Notes under the pieces: generated by a model
The model's database searches: none
What the model saw: only the letters and a program-made list of their open reading frames with translations
What the model was told of the DNA's origin: nothing
NCBI RefSeq assembly: GCF_001275135.1
Contig: NZ_LFQU01000001.1
Location: 310,001 to 374,000 of the forward strand
Direction of reading: 5' to 3'
Source: Xylanibacter rarus
GTDB taxonomy: Bacteria; Bacteroidota; Bacteroidia; Bacteroidales; Bacteroidaceae
DNA length: 64,000 bases
Shown: positions 44,242 through 53,020 of the stretch, piece after piece
How positions within the stretch are numbered: the first letter of the stretch is position 1
Layout: each line of letters opens with the position of its first letter
Made by a program: the position numbers and the translations under genes

Positions 44242-45036
44242 TTATACACTCACCTTTCCCGCAATATGCGGCCAGGGATTATAGTTCTCGAGAGTGAAGT
44301 CTTCGTATTTGAAGTCGAAGAGGTCTTTTACGTCGGGGTTGAGCTTCATTACAGGCAGAGGGCGCGGGGTGCGCGTGAGCTGCAGGTCAACCTGCTCAAG
44401 ATGGTTAAGATATATGTGCGTGTCGCCGGTGGTGTGGATAAACTCGCCCGGCTTTAGTCCCGTCACCTGTGCAACCATCATCAGAAGCAGTGCGTAGGAT
44501 GCAATGTTGAACGGCACGCCGAGGAATGTGTCGGCGCTGCGCTGATAAAGCTGAAGACTCAGGCGGCCTTCTGCCACGTAAAACTGGAACAGACAGTGGC
44601 ACGGCGGCAGGTGCATCTGCTCAATGTCGGCCACGTTCCATGCGCTTACTATTATGCGCCTTGAGTCAGGAGTGTTCTTTATCTGGTTGATGATGTTCTT
44701 TATCTGGTCTATGTGTCCGCCGTTGTGGTCGGGCCATGAGCGCCACTGATGGCCGTATACCGGACCGAGTTCGCCGTTCTCGTCGGCCCATTCGTTCCAT
44801 ATCCTTACGCCGTGTTCCTGAAGATATTTAACGTTGGTGTCGCCCTTAAGGAACCACAGAAGCTCGTAAATGATAGACTTCAGATGCAGTTTTTTGGTCG
44901 TAAGAAGCGGAAAACCGTCGTCAAGATTAAAGCGCATCTGATTGCCGAAGATGCTTATGGTGCCCGTTCCAGTGCGGTCGTGCTTCATAACGCCTTCGGT
45001 CTTGATGCGTCTTAGCAGGTCGAGATATTGTTTCAT
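44242..45036 (-). CDS. thyA: Thymidylate synthase
   Basis: A 264-residue enzyme that methylates dUMP to dTMP using methylene-tetrahydrofolate and yields dihydrofolate, which the folA product recycles. It has [15 protein letters not shown] with the catalytic Cys and GDTHIYLNH near the C-terminus. It starts 7 bases after the end of the rRNA methyltransferase gene, so all three may be one operon. Confidence 0.97.
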   Translation of the reverse strand: MKQYLDLLRRIKTEGVMKHDRTGTGTISIFGNQMRFNLDDGFPLLTTKKLHLKSIIYELLWFLKGDTNVKYLQEHGVRIWNEWADENGELGPVYGHQWRSWPDHNGGHIDQIKNIINQIKNTPDSRRIIVSAWNVADIEQMHLPPCHCLFQFYVAEGRLSLQLYQRSADTFLGVPFNIASYALLLMMVAQVTGLKPGEFIHTTGDTHIYLNHLEQVDLQLTRTPRPLPVMKLNPDVKDLFDFKYEDFTLENYNPWPHIAGKVSV

Positions 45037-45042
45037 CGTTGT

Positions 45043-46470
45043 TTATTTTGTTCTGATTATTTCATTGTATTCGTCAGGCACATGACTGCTCTTTACCTTC
45101 CATTCTGCCGGGTAAAGGTTGTTAGCCCTGTTGCCTATGTTCTTTTCGAATCCGAGCGGCACGCCGTTGAACTCTACCAGCACGTAGCCGCGCGGCGTGT
45201 CGGCCGGTAAGGTTACAGCCTCTTTGCGCAGAAAGCTCATGGCCTGTGCGTAGTTGAGTTCTGCCTGTGCGAAAGTGTCTTTGTTGAGTGCCCTCGACAG
45301 GGCGAGAGCCTGTGCCGGAATGATGTCCTTGCCCTTGCTTTCGCCGATGGTTATTCCGGCCGACAATATTTTAAGCGACTTTGCAGCAGCGTCATACACG
45401 TCGCGCCAGGCCTTAGGTATGGCTGCCGTGATGTTGTCTGAGGTTACAAAGTCGAATCTGTCAGGGTCCTTAATCCAGTCGCGGTTGCAGCTTGCCGTCT
45501 CCTTCTTGCTGTTGCGCTGCTTGTCTTTTTTAGCCTTCTTGTCCTTACGCGGCGTGTCGTTGGCGTCTCGTTCGCCGTTCTTGCGCATCACGGCCATGAA
45601 TATTCCTTCGCCGCGAGTAAGTCCGGGCAGGAAGCGGTACACAGGCTTGTCGAATCCGCTTAGCAGCGAGCCGGTTATCTTCCAGCTGTCGTCAATGTCA
45701 ACGGGCAGCAGCTCTGCGCCCAGCTCTTCGGTTATATATCTTATGTTTTCTTCGTCTTCTTTGGTGTTGAACGTGCATGTTGAGTAAATCAGCAGGCCGC
45801 CCGGCTTCAGGCACTGCCACACGTCGCTCACAATCTCGCGCTGTAGCCGCCAGCATTTCTCCACGTTCTGCACGCTCCATTCGCTTATCGCCATGTCGTC
45901 TTTTCTGAACATTCCCTCGCCCGAACACGGCACATCGGTGAGAATTACGTCGAACATAAGACGGCTCTTGCCGAAGTCGCGCGGATAGTTGTTGGTAACA
46001 ATCACGTCCTCATGACCGAATTTCTGCATGTTCTCAGCCAGAATCTGCGCGCGCGTCCTCATCGGTTCGTTGCTTACCAGCAGGCTGCCTTCGGGCAGGG
46101 CTGCTCTCGCCACGGTCGACTTTCCGCCCGGGGCGGCACATAGGTCGAGCATGGTCAGCGGCCCGTCGGACGCATACTGCCTCATGACACGGTCGAGAAA
46201 CATCGACGATGCTTCTTGAACATAATACAGTCCGGCATGGAGCAGGGGGTCGAACGTGAAGTTTGGCCGTGAGTTAAGATAATATCCGCTGTCGCACCAG
46301 CCAACCTTTCCGTCAGAAAGACTTTCGGCAGGTGAGCCGCTGGCACACTTAAACGGATTGAGCCTTATGCTCACGGGCGGCTCGTCGGCCAGTCCGCGGC
46401 TTATGATGCTCCACAACTCGTTGCCTGTAAGCGCTTTAGTGTAATTTATAAAATCTTCCGGCAGTGTCAT
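45043..46470 (-). CDS. RsmF/NOL1-NOP2-sun family rRNA (cytosine-C5) methyltransferase
   Basis: A 475-residue SAM-dependent RNA methyltransferase. The N-terminal RNA-binding part (about 1-100, with VQEASSMFLDRVM) precedes the Rossmann core, with SAM motif LDLCAAPGGKSTVA, DVPCSGEGMF (PC motif Cys) and STCTFNTKEDEENI (catalytic TC motif Cys). A C-terminal extension (about 370-475) resembles the PUA-like tail of RsmF-type enzymes. It probably modifies 16S rRNA, as inference from the family. Confidence 0.9.
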   Translation of the reverse strand: MTLPEDFINYTKALTGNELWSIISRGLADEPPVSIRLNPFKCASGSPAESLSDGKVGWCDSGYYLNSRPNFTFDPLLHAGLYYVQEASSMFLDRVMRQYASDGPLTMLDLCAAPGGKSTVARAALPEGSLLVSNEPMRTRAQILAENMQKFGHEDVIVTNNYPRDFGKSRLMFDVILTDVPCSGEGMFRKDDMAISEWSVQNVEKCWRLQREIVSDVWQCLKPGGLLIYSTCTFNTKEDEENIRYITEELGAELLPVDIDDSWKITGSLLSGFDKPVYRFLPGLTRGEGIFMAVMRKNGERDANDTPRKDKKAKKDKQRNSKKETASCNRDWIKDPDRFDFVTSDNITAAIPKAWRDVYDAAAKSLKILSAGITIGESKGKDIIPAQALALSRALNKDTFAQAELNYAQAMSFLRKEAVTLPADTPRGYVLVEFNGVPLGFEKNIGNRANNLYPAEWKVKSSHVPDEYNEIIRTK

Positions 46471-46684
46471 TTGTTAGACGATTTGGATAATGTCGGCAAA
46501 GTTACAAATAATTTTAATGTGCGCAACCAAAAAGGTGTCTTGATTTTTTTGTGCCGGCCCTTATATGCATGCCTTCGTGCGTATGTGCCGTGCCGCAACG
46601 CATTTTTGTGTCATGGCGCGACTCTCTTGCGGCGCTTTGAAATGTCAGAGTTTTGCACTGTGTAATACATTGATATTCAGTGCG

Positions 46685-46775
46685 TTTGCAAAAGGTATGC
46701 TTTTGCCTTCTAAAAGGTGCCCTTTTAGCGTGTAATTTGTGGCCTTTTGGAAGGTAAAAGCATACCTTTTGCAAA
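46685..46775. repeat. Family B repeat, copy 4
   Basis: Outer 26-bp arms, 46685-46710 and 46750-46775, are inverted copies with one mismatch (TTTGCAAAAGGTATGCTTTT and complement). Inside is AAAAGGTGCCCTTTT (46712-46726). It lies in the 469-base gap between the methyltransferase and the sigma-operon genes; the rest of the gap before the promoter shows nothing else. Confidence 0.75.
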
Positions 46776-46882
46776 ACCGCCGTTCACGGGCTGTTTTATT
46801 GAAGGCGTTTGGTGGCGTTATTCCTGCATGACGGAAGAAATGAGATAAAAATGCATTTTTTTGAAAATTTCTTGTTTTCCGT

Positions 46883-46910
46883 GCAACCTTTTCACCCTTT
46901 CATACGTCTA
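46883..46910 (+). promoter_or_regulatory. Putative ECF sigma promoter of the sigma operon
   Basis: GCAACC (46883-46888), 16 bases, CGTCTA (46905-46910): the AAC and CGTC cores and the spacing fit the typical ECF -35/-10 pattern and not the TAnnTTTG consensus. The transcription start would be near 46917, 23 bases before the first ATG. Autoregulation by the sigma factor in this operon is the obvious reading but is inference. Confidence 0.55.
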
Positions 46911-46939
46911 ACGGATAGAACAAAAAATAAAATTAAGAT

Positions 46940-47644
46940 ATGAAAAAGTTATTTATCATTTTAGCCATGGCAGCCACGCTGGCCGCTCCTGTTCAGGCTC
47001 AGAAGTCGCTCTACAGGCACAATCCGCAGGTGGTGAACAGCCAGACGGCTGCCGACACGGGCGAGGTGGTGGCCTATTCAGACACAACGGGCGCAGCCCG
47101 CGACACAAGTGCGGCTCAGACAACAGCCTCAGACGAAGACGAGGCAGTAAGCGTAAAGCAGTTTGACGACGTGTCCGACCCGTTTACGCTCATTGCATAT
47201 CTGGCCGATTTGGGCGGCCCGGGCAGCGTATTGGTGGCCATTGCCTTTGTGCTGTTGTGCATCCTGGTGGTGCTTTCGCCGTTCCTTTTTGTCGCACTCA
47301 TCATCTATCTGGTGCTGAAAAACCGCAACCAGCGCTACCGTCTGGCAGAGAAGGCCATGGAGAGCGGGCGCCCTATACCCGATAATCTGCTGAAGAAAGA
47401 CGACTTCAGCAATGAGGCTCTATGGAAGAAAGGCGTAAAGAACGGCTGTCTCGGCATCGGTCTTGTGGTCTGCTTCTACATCATCGGCGCCAATCCGCTC
47501 ACCGGCATAGGCTGGCTCGTGTTCTTCTATGGTCTCGGTCAGTGTATCATTGCCCGCACCACAGGCCGCAGAAAGCGCACTGACGAAAGCGATTTCTTCA
47601 TGGACGATATAAAAGACGAGCCGGACGGCGATAAGGAAAAGTAA
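46940..47644 (+). CDS. Secreted/membrane protein of DUF6249-like type
   Basis: A 234-residue protein with a signal peptide (MKKLFIILAMAATLAAPVQA), a polar segment of about 70 residues, then a strong helix (about 95-122, LVAIAFVLLCILVVLSPFLF). A cytosolic-like stretch follows (NRNQRYRLAEKAMESGRPIP), then a second hydrophobic block (about 170-200) and an acidic tail. The LAEKAMESGRPIPDNLLKKD pattern resembles DUF6249 proteins next to ECF sigma factors in Bacteroidetes. It is the first gene of the sigma operon, 10 bases before the sigma factor. The function is unknown; a regulatory partner is plausible. Confidence 0.75.
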   Translation: MKKLFIILAMAATLAAPVQAQKSLYRHNPQVVNSQTAADTGEVVAYSDTTGAARDTSAAQTTASDEDEAVSVKQFDDVSDPFTLIAYLADLGGPGSVLVAIAFVLLCILVVLSPFLFVALIIYLVLKNRNQRYRLAEKAMESGRPIPDNLLKKDDFSNEALWKKGVKNGCLGIGLVVCFYIIGANPLTGIGWLVFFYGLGQCIIARTTGRRKRTDESDFFMDDIKDEPDGDKEK

Positions 47645-47654
47645 TATTACGGGG

Positions 47655-48197
47655 TTGAAGGTGAAACAGCTTAATGACATATCGTTGGTTACGAGGGTGG
47701 CCGTTTTTCACGACAAGAAGGCGTTCGACGCGCTTGTCGTGAAATACCAGGCGGCCGTCAGGAGGTTCTTCCTCAGCCAGACGCTGGGTGATGCGCAGCT
47801 CAGCGACGACCTGGCGCAGGACACCTTCATCAAGGCCTACACCAACATAGGGCGTTTCAGGGGGCTGTCAGGTTTTTCCACGTGGCTTTATCGCATAGCC
47901 TACAATGTGCTTTATGACTACAGGCGGTCGCATAAGGTTACAGACGACGTAAGCTCTGTGCCGGCAGACCGCAGTGTGGCGCAGGCTGACAAGGGCCTGA
48001 GCATCGACATCTACTCGGCACTGAAACTGCTGAAAGACGACGAGAGGCTCTGTCTGACGCTGCAGATAATCGACGGACTGTCCGTCGACAAGATATCAGA
48101 GATAACCTCACTGCCGCTGGGTACGGTGAAGTCGCATCTCTCAAGGAGTAAACACAAACTTGCAAATTATTTAAAGGATAATGGATATGACAGATAA
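47655..48197 (+). CDS. ECF-type RNA polymerase sigma factor
   Basis: A 180-residue sigma-70 family factor. Region 2 is seen in FFLSQTLGDAQLSDDLAQDT to GFSTWLYRIAYNVLYDYRR (about 35-93), and region 4 in LCLTLQIIDGLSVDKISEIT then LPLGTVKSHLSRSKHKL (about 135-175). Regions 1 and 3 are absent, as in ECF factors. The start is TTG 47655 or GTG 47661 (VKQLNDISLVTRVAVFHDKK). It overlaps the next gene by 17 bases. With the upstream ECF-like promoter it is probably autoregulated. Confidence 0.9.
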   Translation: MKVKQLNDISLVTRVAVFHDKKAFDALVVKYQAAVRRFFLSQTLGDAQLSDDLAQDTFIKAYTNIGRFRGLSGFSTWLYRIAYNVLYDYRRSHKVTDDVSSVPADRSVAQADKGLSIDIYSALKLLKDDERLCLTLQIIDGLSVDKISEITSLPLGTVKSHLSRSKHKLANYLKDNGYDR

Positions 48198-48519
48198 CAA
48201 TGACGATGTTCTGGTAAAAAAGTTCTTCAGCGAAAACCGCATTGACGTGCCCGACGATGGATTTTCAAGGCGTGTCATGCGCCGTCTGCCCGACCGCACA
48301 CGGCGCATCAGCCGTCTGTGGACAGCGGTGTGTGTCGTTATAGGACTGCTGATTTTCTTCAGAAACAAGGGCTTCTCGGTTCTTGTGTCGTGCTTCGACG
48401 GCATATTCTCAGATGTCCTTGCCCGCCATGAGCAGCTCAACAATCCTCATCTGCTGTTGCCTGTGGCAATGGTGCTGATACTTTTGTGGGGCGTAGGCTT
48501 TGCCGTCCGCGAGCGGTGA
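48181..48519 (+). CDS. DUF5056-like membrane protein, possible anti-sigma partner
   Basis: A 112-residue protein with a cytosolic N-terminal 40 residues (DVLVKKFFSENRIDVPDDGF), one helix at about 45-62 (LWTAVCVVIGLLIFF) and a second near the C-terminus (about 90-107, LLLPVAMVLILLWGVGFAV). The overlap with the sigma factor and the small membrane-anchored cytosolic head fit a sigma-controlling protein, but no anti-sigma motif (such as HxxxCxxC) is seen. DUF5056 assignment is by resemblance. Confidence 0.7.
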   Translation: MDMTDNNDDVLVKKFFSENRIDVPDDGFSRRVMRRLPDRTRRISRLWTAVCVVIGLLIFFRNKGFSVLVSCFDGIFSDVLARHEQLNNPHLLLPVAMVLILLWGVGFAVRER

Positions 48520-48630
48520 GCGGCGTGCATGGCGTTTATCTGCGGCTTCATGATATGATGTTGCGCCTTTCCGGCATGGCGGATTATGTGCCCGTGCCTG
48601 CCGCCAAGGCGCATATAGCTTTATCAGATA

Positions 48631-48672
48631 CAATAATCCCCGGAACTGCACATGCCGTTCCGGGGATTATTG
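48631..48672. terminator. Bidirectional terminator between convergent genes
   Basis: Perfect 16-bp stem, 48631-48646 against 48657-48672 (CAATAATCCCCGGAAC and complement), with a 10-base loop. It lies between the sigma operon and the convergent PorE-like gene, 2 bases from the latter's stop. Confidence 0.85.
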
Positions 48673-48674
48673 TG

Positions 48675-50747
48675 TTACATCTCTATCACGAAGCCGTCGT
48701 CTTCAGAGCCTCCGTTATCCTGTTCCTTAGCCTTTGGAGGATTCTTTAGGTTGCCGTTTTCGTCAAACATTCCGTATGTTATTCTCAGCACTATGAACTC
48801 GGTGCGGCGGTTCAGCTGGTTGCATATCTCCTGTTTGTCCTTGTCAAGTTTCTTTATAAACTCTTCTGTCAGCACGTCGCCTTCCTTCAGCCACGGATAT
48901 TTCTCCGTCAGCTTCTTGCGTATCGTCTTCGGTTTTTCCTTGCCGTAGCCCACCGGCGACAGGCGGTCTTTGGCTATTCCGTGCTCTATCAGATAGTTTA
49001 CCACGGCCTCGGCTCTCTTCTGCGACAGCGTCTTGTTGTATTCTGCGCTGCCCTTATAGTCGCAGTGTGCGCTCAGCTCTATGGTAACGTTGGGGTTCTC
49101 GTTCAGCAGCTTGATAAGTTCGTCGAGCGCCTTGGTCGACTCCGGACGCAGCGAATACTTGTCAAAGTCGTAGAAAATGTTGTCTATCAGCACCGGCACA
49201 CGTATCGATGCGAGCGGAAACTGCAGCACATATTCTTCTGATTCTGTCACCGGTTTCACTCTCAGTTCTTCCTTATGGTTGAGGAAGCCCTTGCATGTGG
49301 CAAGCATCATGTAGTCAACATTCGGGCTTATCACCTGTGTGAAAGAGCCGTCGCCCTTCACGTTCAGCTTCAGGTTGGTGCCGTCGCTGCCTATCATATA
49401 CACCAGGGCATCGGGCAGTTCGTATCCGTCCATCTCGTATACCCAGCCCTTCACGGTCTGTATTACCTCAGGTTTCTCAAAGCTGTATATGTGGTCCCAG
49501 CCTCTGCCGTCGCCTCTGTTCGACGAGAAGTAGCCGCGGTTATGCGGACCTTCGAAGGTCATTCCGAAGTCGTCTCCATACGAGTTGAGCGGATATCCCG
49601 GGTGTTCAAGCACAAATTTCTTTGTCCTTTTGTCCACTTTGGCTATGTATATGTCGAGTCCGCCGAGACCTTTGTGGCCGTCAGACGAGAAGTAAAGGTC
49701 GCCGTTCGGCCTGAATGTAGGGAACATCTCGTTGCCCGGCGTGTTGACAGGTTCGCCCAGATTTTCCACGCCTCCAAGCCCGTTGCTCGTAAGTCTCACT
49801 CTCCATATGTCGTATCCGCCTTTTCCTCCCGGCATGTCCGATGTGAAGTAGAGCCATTGTCCGTCGGGCGATACGGCAGGATGGGCATAGCTCGACAGCG
49901 TGTCGCGTGTTATCTCGAGGGCCGAAGCCTTGCCCCATGCTGCGTCAGAGCGGTTAGATGTTACAATGGTTGCATATCTCGGATAGTTCGGGTCGGTGGT
50001 GCATTGTGTGAGATACATCTGACTCTGGTCCGGCGTAAAGCAGCATGCGCCCTCGTCAAACTCAGTGTTGAGGCCTGAAACAATGGCTTCCGGCTTGCCC
50101 CATTTGCCCTTGTCGTCCTTCTGCGACACAAATATGTCGCCGGCTTTGGTGCCCGTTATGCCGCTAAGTTCGTCGCCTTCGGCCTCGTTTCTCGTTGAGG
50201 TGAAGTACAGTTGGTCGTATTCGTCACCGAAGAGCATGGGCGAATAGTCGGCCCGGCGCGAGTTGAACACGTCCATCTTCTTTACTATATATCTCGAGCC
50301 GGCTTCCTTTTCGGCCTGTGCTGTCTGTGCCGACAGCAGTCCGGTCTTGGCAAGTTCGTTGTCGGGAAGTGAGTCGAGCACGAGCTGAAACTCCTTTGCA
50401 GCCTCCTTGTAGCTGCCGTTTTTCATCAGCACACGTGCAAAGGAAAGGTGCGTTTCTATGTCGGCCTTGTTGTATCTTATCGTGTTCCGGTATGCCGCAA
50501 TAGCCTTTTGTGTTGAGTTTATGCGGTCGTAGCATCCGGCAAGTTTTTTTGCCCGTTCGCCTCTTTTGTCCTTGTCTTTAGGCGAAGTCTTGTTATACGC
50601 CGTCTTAAATTCGGCCGCAGCGTCGTAATATTCACCCAAGGCGAGATATTTCTCGCCTTTTTTCATGTAGTGATCGGCGCCGCACGACGCTGTAAGCAGC
50701 ATCGTAAAGCATATTATTATGAGTGTGTAAAGCTTTTCTTTCATCAC
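48675..50747 (-). CDS. PorE-like OmpA family lipoprotein (TPR, beta-propeller, OmpA)
   Basis: A 690-residue lipoprotein with lipobox LLTASC (Cys22). It has a TPR-like region (about 25-140, KYLALGEYYDAAAEFKTAYN), PD40/WD40-like propeller strands (about 165-400, with repeated FTPDQSQMY, VSPDGQWLYFTSDMPGGKGG and FRPNGDLYFSSDGHKGLGGL), a carboxypeptidase-regulatory-like domain (about 420-500), and a C-terminal OmpA peptidoglycan-binding domain (about 520-650, with ELSAHCDYKGSAEYNKTLSQ). This order is that of PorE of the type IX secretion system, which links the secretion machinery to peptidoglycan. No porKLMN genes are near. Confidence 0.8.
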   Translation of the reverse strand: MMKEKLYTLIIICFTMLLTASCGADHYMKKGEKYLALGEYYDAAAEFKTAYNKTSPKDKDKRGERAKKLAGCYDRINSTQKAIAAYRNTIRYNKADIETHLSFARVLMKNGSYKEAAKEFQLVLDSLPDNELAKTGLLSAQTAQAEKEAGSRYIVKKMDVFNSRRADYSPMLFGDEYDQLYFTSTRNEAEGDELSGITGTKAGDIFVSQKDDKGKWGKPEAIVSGLNTEFDEGACCFTPDQSQMYLTQCTTDPNYPRYATIVTSNRSDAAWGKASALEITRDTLSSYAHPAVSPDGQWLYFTSDMPGGKGGYDIWRVRLTSNGLGGVENLGEPVNTPGNEMFPTFRPNGDLYFSSDGHKGLGGLDIYIAKVDKRTKKFVLEHPGYPLNSYGDDFGMTFEGPHNRGYFSSNRGDGRGWDHIYSFEKPEVIQTVKGWVYEMDGYELPDALVYMIGSDGTNLKLNVKGDGSFTQVISPNVDYMMLATCKGFLNHKEELRVKPVTESEEYVLQFPLASIRVPVLIDNIFYDFDKYSLRPESTKALDELIKLLNENPNVTIELSAHCDYKGSAEYNKTLSQKRAEAVVNYLIEHGIAKDRLSPVGYGKEKPKTIRKKLTEKYPWLKEGDVLTEEFIKKLDKDKQEICNQLNRRTEFIVLRITYGMFDENGNLKNPPKAKEQDNGGSEDDGFVIEM

Positions 50748-50831
50748 GAAACCTTAGTTGTTATATATAAAACCAATGTACAAGAGCTGTAAAGCCCTTC
50801 GTTATTATATAATAACACAAAAAGGCCTGAT

Positions 50832-52922
50832 TTATTGTTTAAAAGGCAGTCTGAATGTGCATCCTTCTTTCCAGCGGCTGCATCCGTAGGCCGTTTTGCC
50901 TTTTATGATATGTCCCTGGCCGCATATTGGGCATGCAGAGCCTACTATCGAGTCGTCGGCCTGCATCGTCTGCTGTGCCGGTTCGGGCTTGGCTGTCTGT
51001 GCCGCATCGGCATTCTGCGTTGTGTCAGGCTGTTTTTCGGCAGTCTTTACGGTCTTGCTTTCCGGCTTCTTTCTTGGTTTCGACGCCTTCTTCTGCGTCT
51101 TTTTCTTCATGTCTTCGTCACTCATTATTGTTACGTGACGGTTGCTGTTGTCGGCCAGAACGTCGTTGACTATCGTGGTGATCTGTTCTTTCAGTTCGTT
51201 GATAAACTGTCCGGCGTCATATTTCTTGTGCTCAATGTCGCGCAGTTTCTTCTCCCATATACCTGTGAGTTCGCAGCTCTTGAGCAGTTCTTCCTTGATG
51301 GTGTCAATGAGTTCTATGCCTGTAGGAGTGGCAACTATGTTTTTTCTTTCGCGCTTGATGTAGCGTCTCTTGAACAGAGTCTCGATAATGTTGGCTCTCG
51401 AAGACGGCCTTCCGATGCCGTTCTCCTTCAAGGCGGCACGCAACTCCTCGTCGTCGACAAACTTTCCAGCCGTTTCCATAGCCCTGAGCAGTGTTGCCTC
51501 GGTGTAATATTTTGGCGGAGTGGTCCATTTCTCGGTGAGTGTCGGCGTATGGGGGCCGCTCTCTCCCTTTGTGAATGCCGGCAATGTGCGCTCCTCGTCG
51601 GAGTTGTTTGCAGCATCGTTGTCGGCGTTTTGCGCTTCCTTGTCATACAGAACGCGCCATCCCGGGTCGTTTATCTGCTTGCCGCTGACCTTAAAGTCAA
51701 CGTCCTCAACCTTGCCCATGACGGTGGTCGTAGAAAACTTGCAGTCGGGATAGAACACGCTGATGAAGCGGCGGGCTATCAGGTCGTAGACGTTACGCTC
51801 GAGGTCGGTAAGGTTAGAAGCCGGAACGCCGGTGGGGATGATGGCGTGGTGGTCGGTTACCTTAGACGAGTCGAACACCTTCTTGCTCTTTGGCAGCTTG
51901 GTGTTTGCAAGCGGAAGCGTGAAGGCTTCATAGCCCCTGAGCCCCTTGAGAGTGGCGGGACACTTGGGATAGATGTCGTCGCTGAGATACTGAGTGTCCA
52001 CACGGGGATAAGTGGTGAGCTTCTTCTCGTAGAGCGACTGTATGGTGTTGAGCGTCAGTTCGGCGCTCATGGAGAACTTCTTGTTGCAGTCTACCTGCAG
52101 CGACGTAAGGTCGTAGAGATGCGGAGGAGCCTCTTTGCCGGCTTTCTTCTGCACGTCGGTTACGACAAAGGGCTTGCCTGCTATCTTGTCGAACGACTGC
52201 TCGCCTTCTTCCTTGCTGGTAAACTTGCCCGAAGTGGCCGTGAACAGCGTGTCGCGGTATATCGTTGACAACACCCAGTAAGGCTCCGGCTTGAAGTTGT
52301 CTATCTCCTTCTGCCGGTTCACTATCAGTGCGAGGGTGGGCGTCTGCACGCGTCCGATGGACAACACCTGCCTGTTTTGTCCGTATTTTAGCGTGTAAAG
52401 CCTTGTGGCATTCATGCCGAGAATCCAGTCGCCAATGGAGCGGCTCAGTCCGGCGAGATACAGAGGCTGATATTCGTTCTGGTCTTTCAGCGACTGAAAT
52501 CCCTCGCGTATGGCCTCGTCGGTCATCGACGATATCCACAGACGCTTGACGGGGCATTTGGCCTGAGCCTTCTGCATGACCCATCGCTGTATCAGTTCAC
52601 CCTCCTGTCCGGCGTCGCCGCAGTTTATTATGCTGTCTGCTGCCTGCATGAGCTTCTCTATCACCGAGAACTGCTTGCGGATACCGGCATCGTCTATCAG
52701 CTTTATGCCAAACCGCTGAGGCAGCATCGGCAGTGCGCTCAGGCTCCACCTCTTCCATAGGGGCGTATAGTCGTCGGGCTCTTTCAGGGTGCATAGATGA
52801 CCGAAGGTCCATGTAACCTGATAGCCGTTGCCCTCCATGAATCCGTCGCACGGCTTTGTTGCGCCCAGGATTCGTGCTATGTCTTTTGCTACACTTGGTT
52901 TCTCTGCAATGCAGACAATCAT
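50832..52922 (-). CDS. topB: DNA topoisomerase III
   Basis: A 696-residue type IA topoisomerase. The N-terminal TOPRIM domain begins MIVCIAEKPSVAKDIARILG and carries NCGDAGQEGELIQRW; the active-site Tyr is in KLTTYPRVDTQYLS (near residue 310). A long charged insert (about 600-670) leads to a C-terminal zinc-ribbon-like motif (CPICGQGHIIKGKTAYGC). It decatenates replication intermediates. Plasmid and conjugative-element topB genes exist, but the context here is chromosomal and ordinary. It lies 84 bases upstream of the PorE-like gene. Confidence 0.95.
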   Translation of the reverse strand: MIVCIAEKPSVAKDIARILGATKPCDGFMEGNGYQVTWTFGHLCTLKEPDDYTPLWKRWSLSALPMLPQRFGIKLIDDAGIRKQFSVIEKLMQAADSIINCGDAGQEGELIQRWVMQKAQAKCPVKRLWISSMTDEAIREGFQSLKDQNEYQPLYLAGLSRSIGDWILGMNATRLYTLKYGQNRQVLSIGRVQTPTLALIVNRQKEIDNFKPEPYWVLSTIYRDTLFTATSGKFTSKEEGEQSFDKIAGKPFVVTDVQKKAGKEAPPHLYDLTSLQVDCNKKFSMSAELTLNTIQSLYEKKLTTYPRVDTQYLSDDIYPKCPATLKGLRGYEAFTLPLANTKLPKSKKVFDSSKVTDHHAIIPTGVPASNLTDLERNVYDLIARRFISVFYPDCKFSTTTVMGKVEDVDFKVSGKQINDPGWRVLYDKEAQNADNDAANNSDEERTLPAFTKGESGPHTPTLTEKWTTPPKYYTEATLLRAMETAGKFVDDEELRAALKENGIGRPSSRANIIETLFKRRYIKRERKNIVATPTGIELIDTIKEELLKSCELTGIWEKKLRDIEHKKYDAGQFINELKEQITTIVNDVLADNSNRHVTIMSDEDMKKKTQKKASKPRKKPESKTVKTAEKQPDTTQNADAAQTAKPEPAQQTMQADDSIVGSACPICGQGHIIKGKTAYGCSRWKEGCTFRLPFKQ

Positions 52923-53020
52923 ATATTATGCTTTTATAAGATGTATTTTTTGTTTTATGTGAGATGTTGCTGTTGCGCCGGTTGCGCCGTATGGCCGTTG
53001 CCTGCGGCGGCAGAAGGGCA

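Noticed and set aside
46514-46774. An 86-residue minus-strand open frame
   Set aside because: It runs through family B copy 4, with repeat-derived Lys/His/Cys-rich sequence and no support for a gene.
50835-52268. A 477-residue open frame on the plus strand
   Set aside because: It lies antisense inside topB, whose minus-strand product has every expected motif; the plus-strand translation is low-complexity and Cys-, Leu- and Arg-rich. It is a codon-bias shadow.
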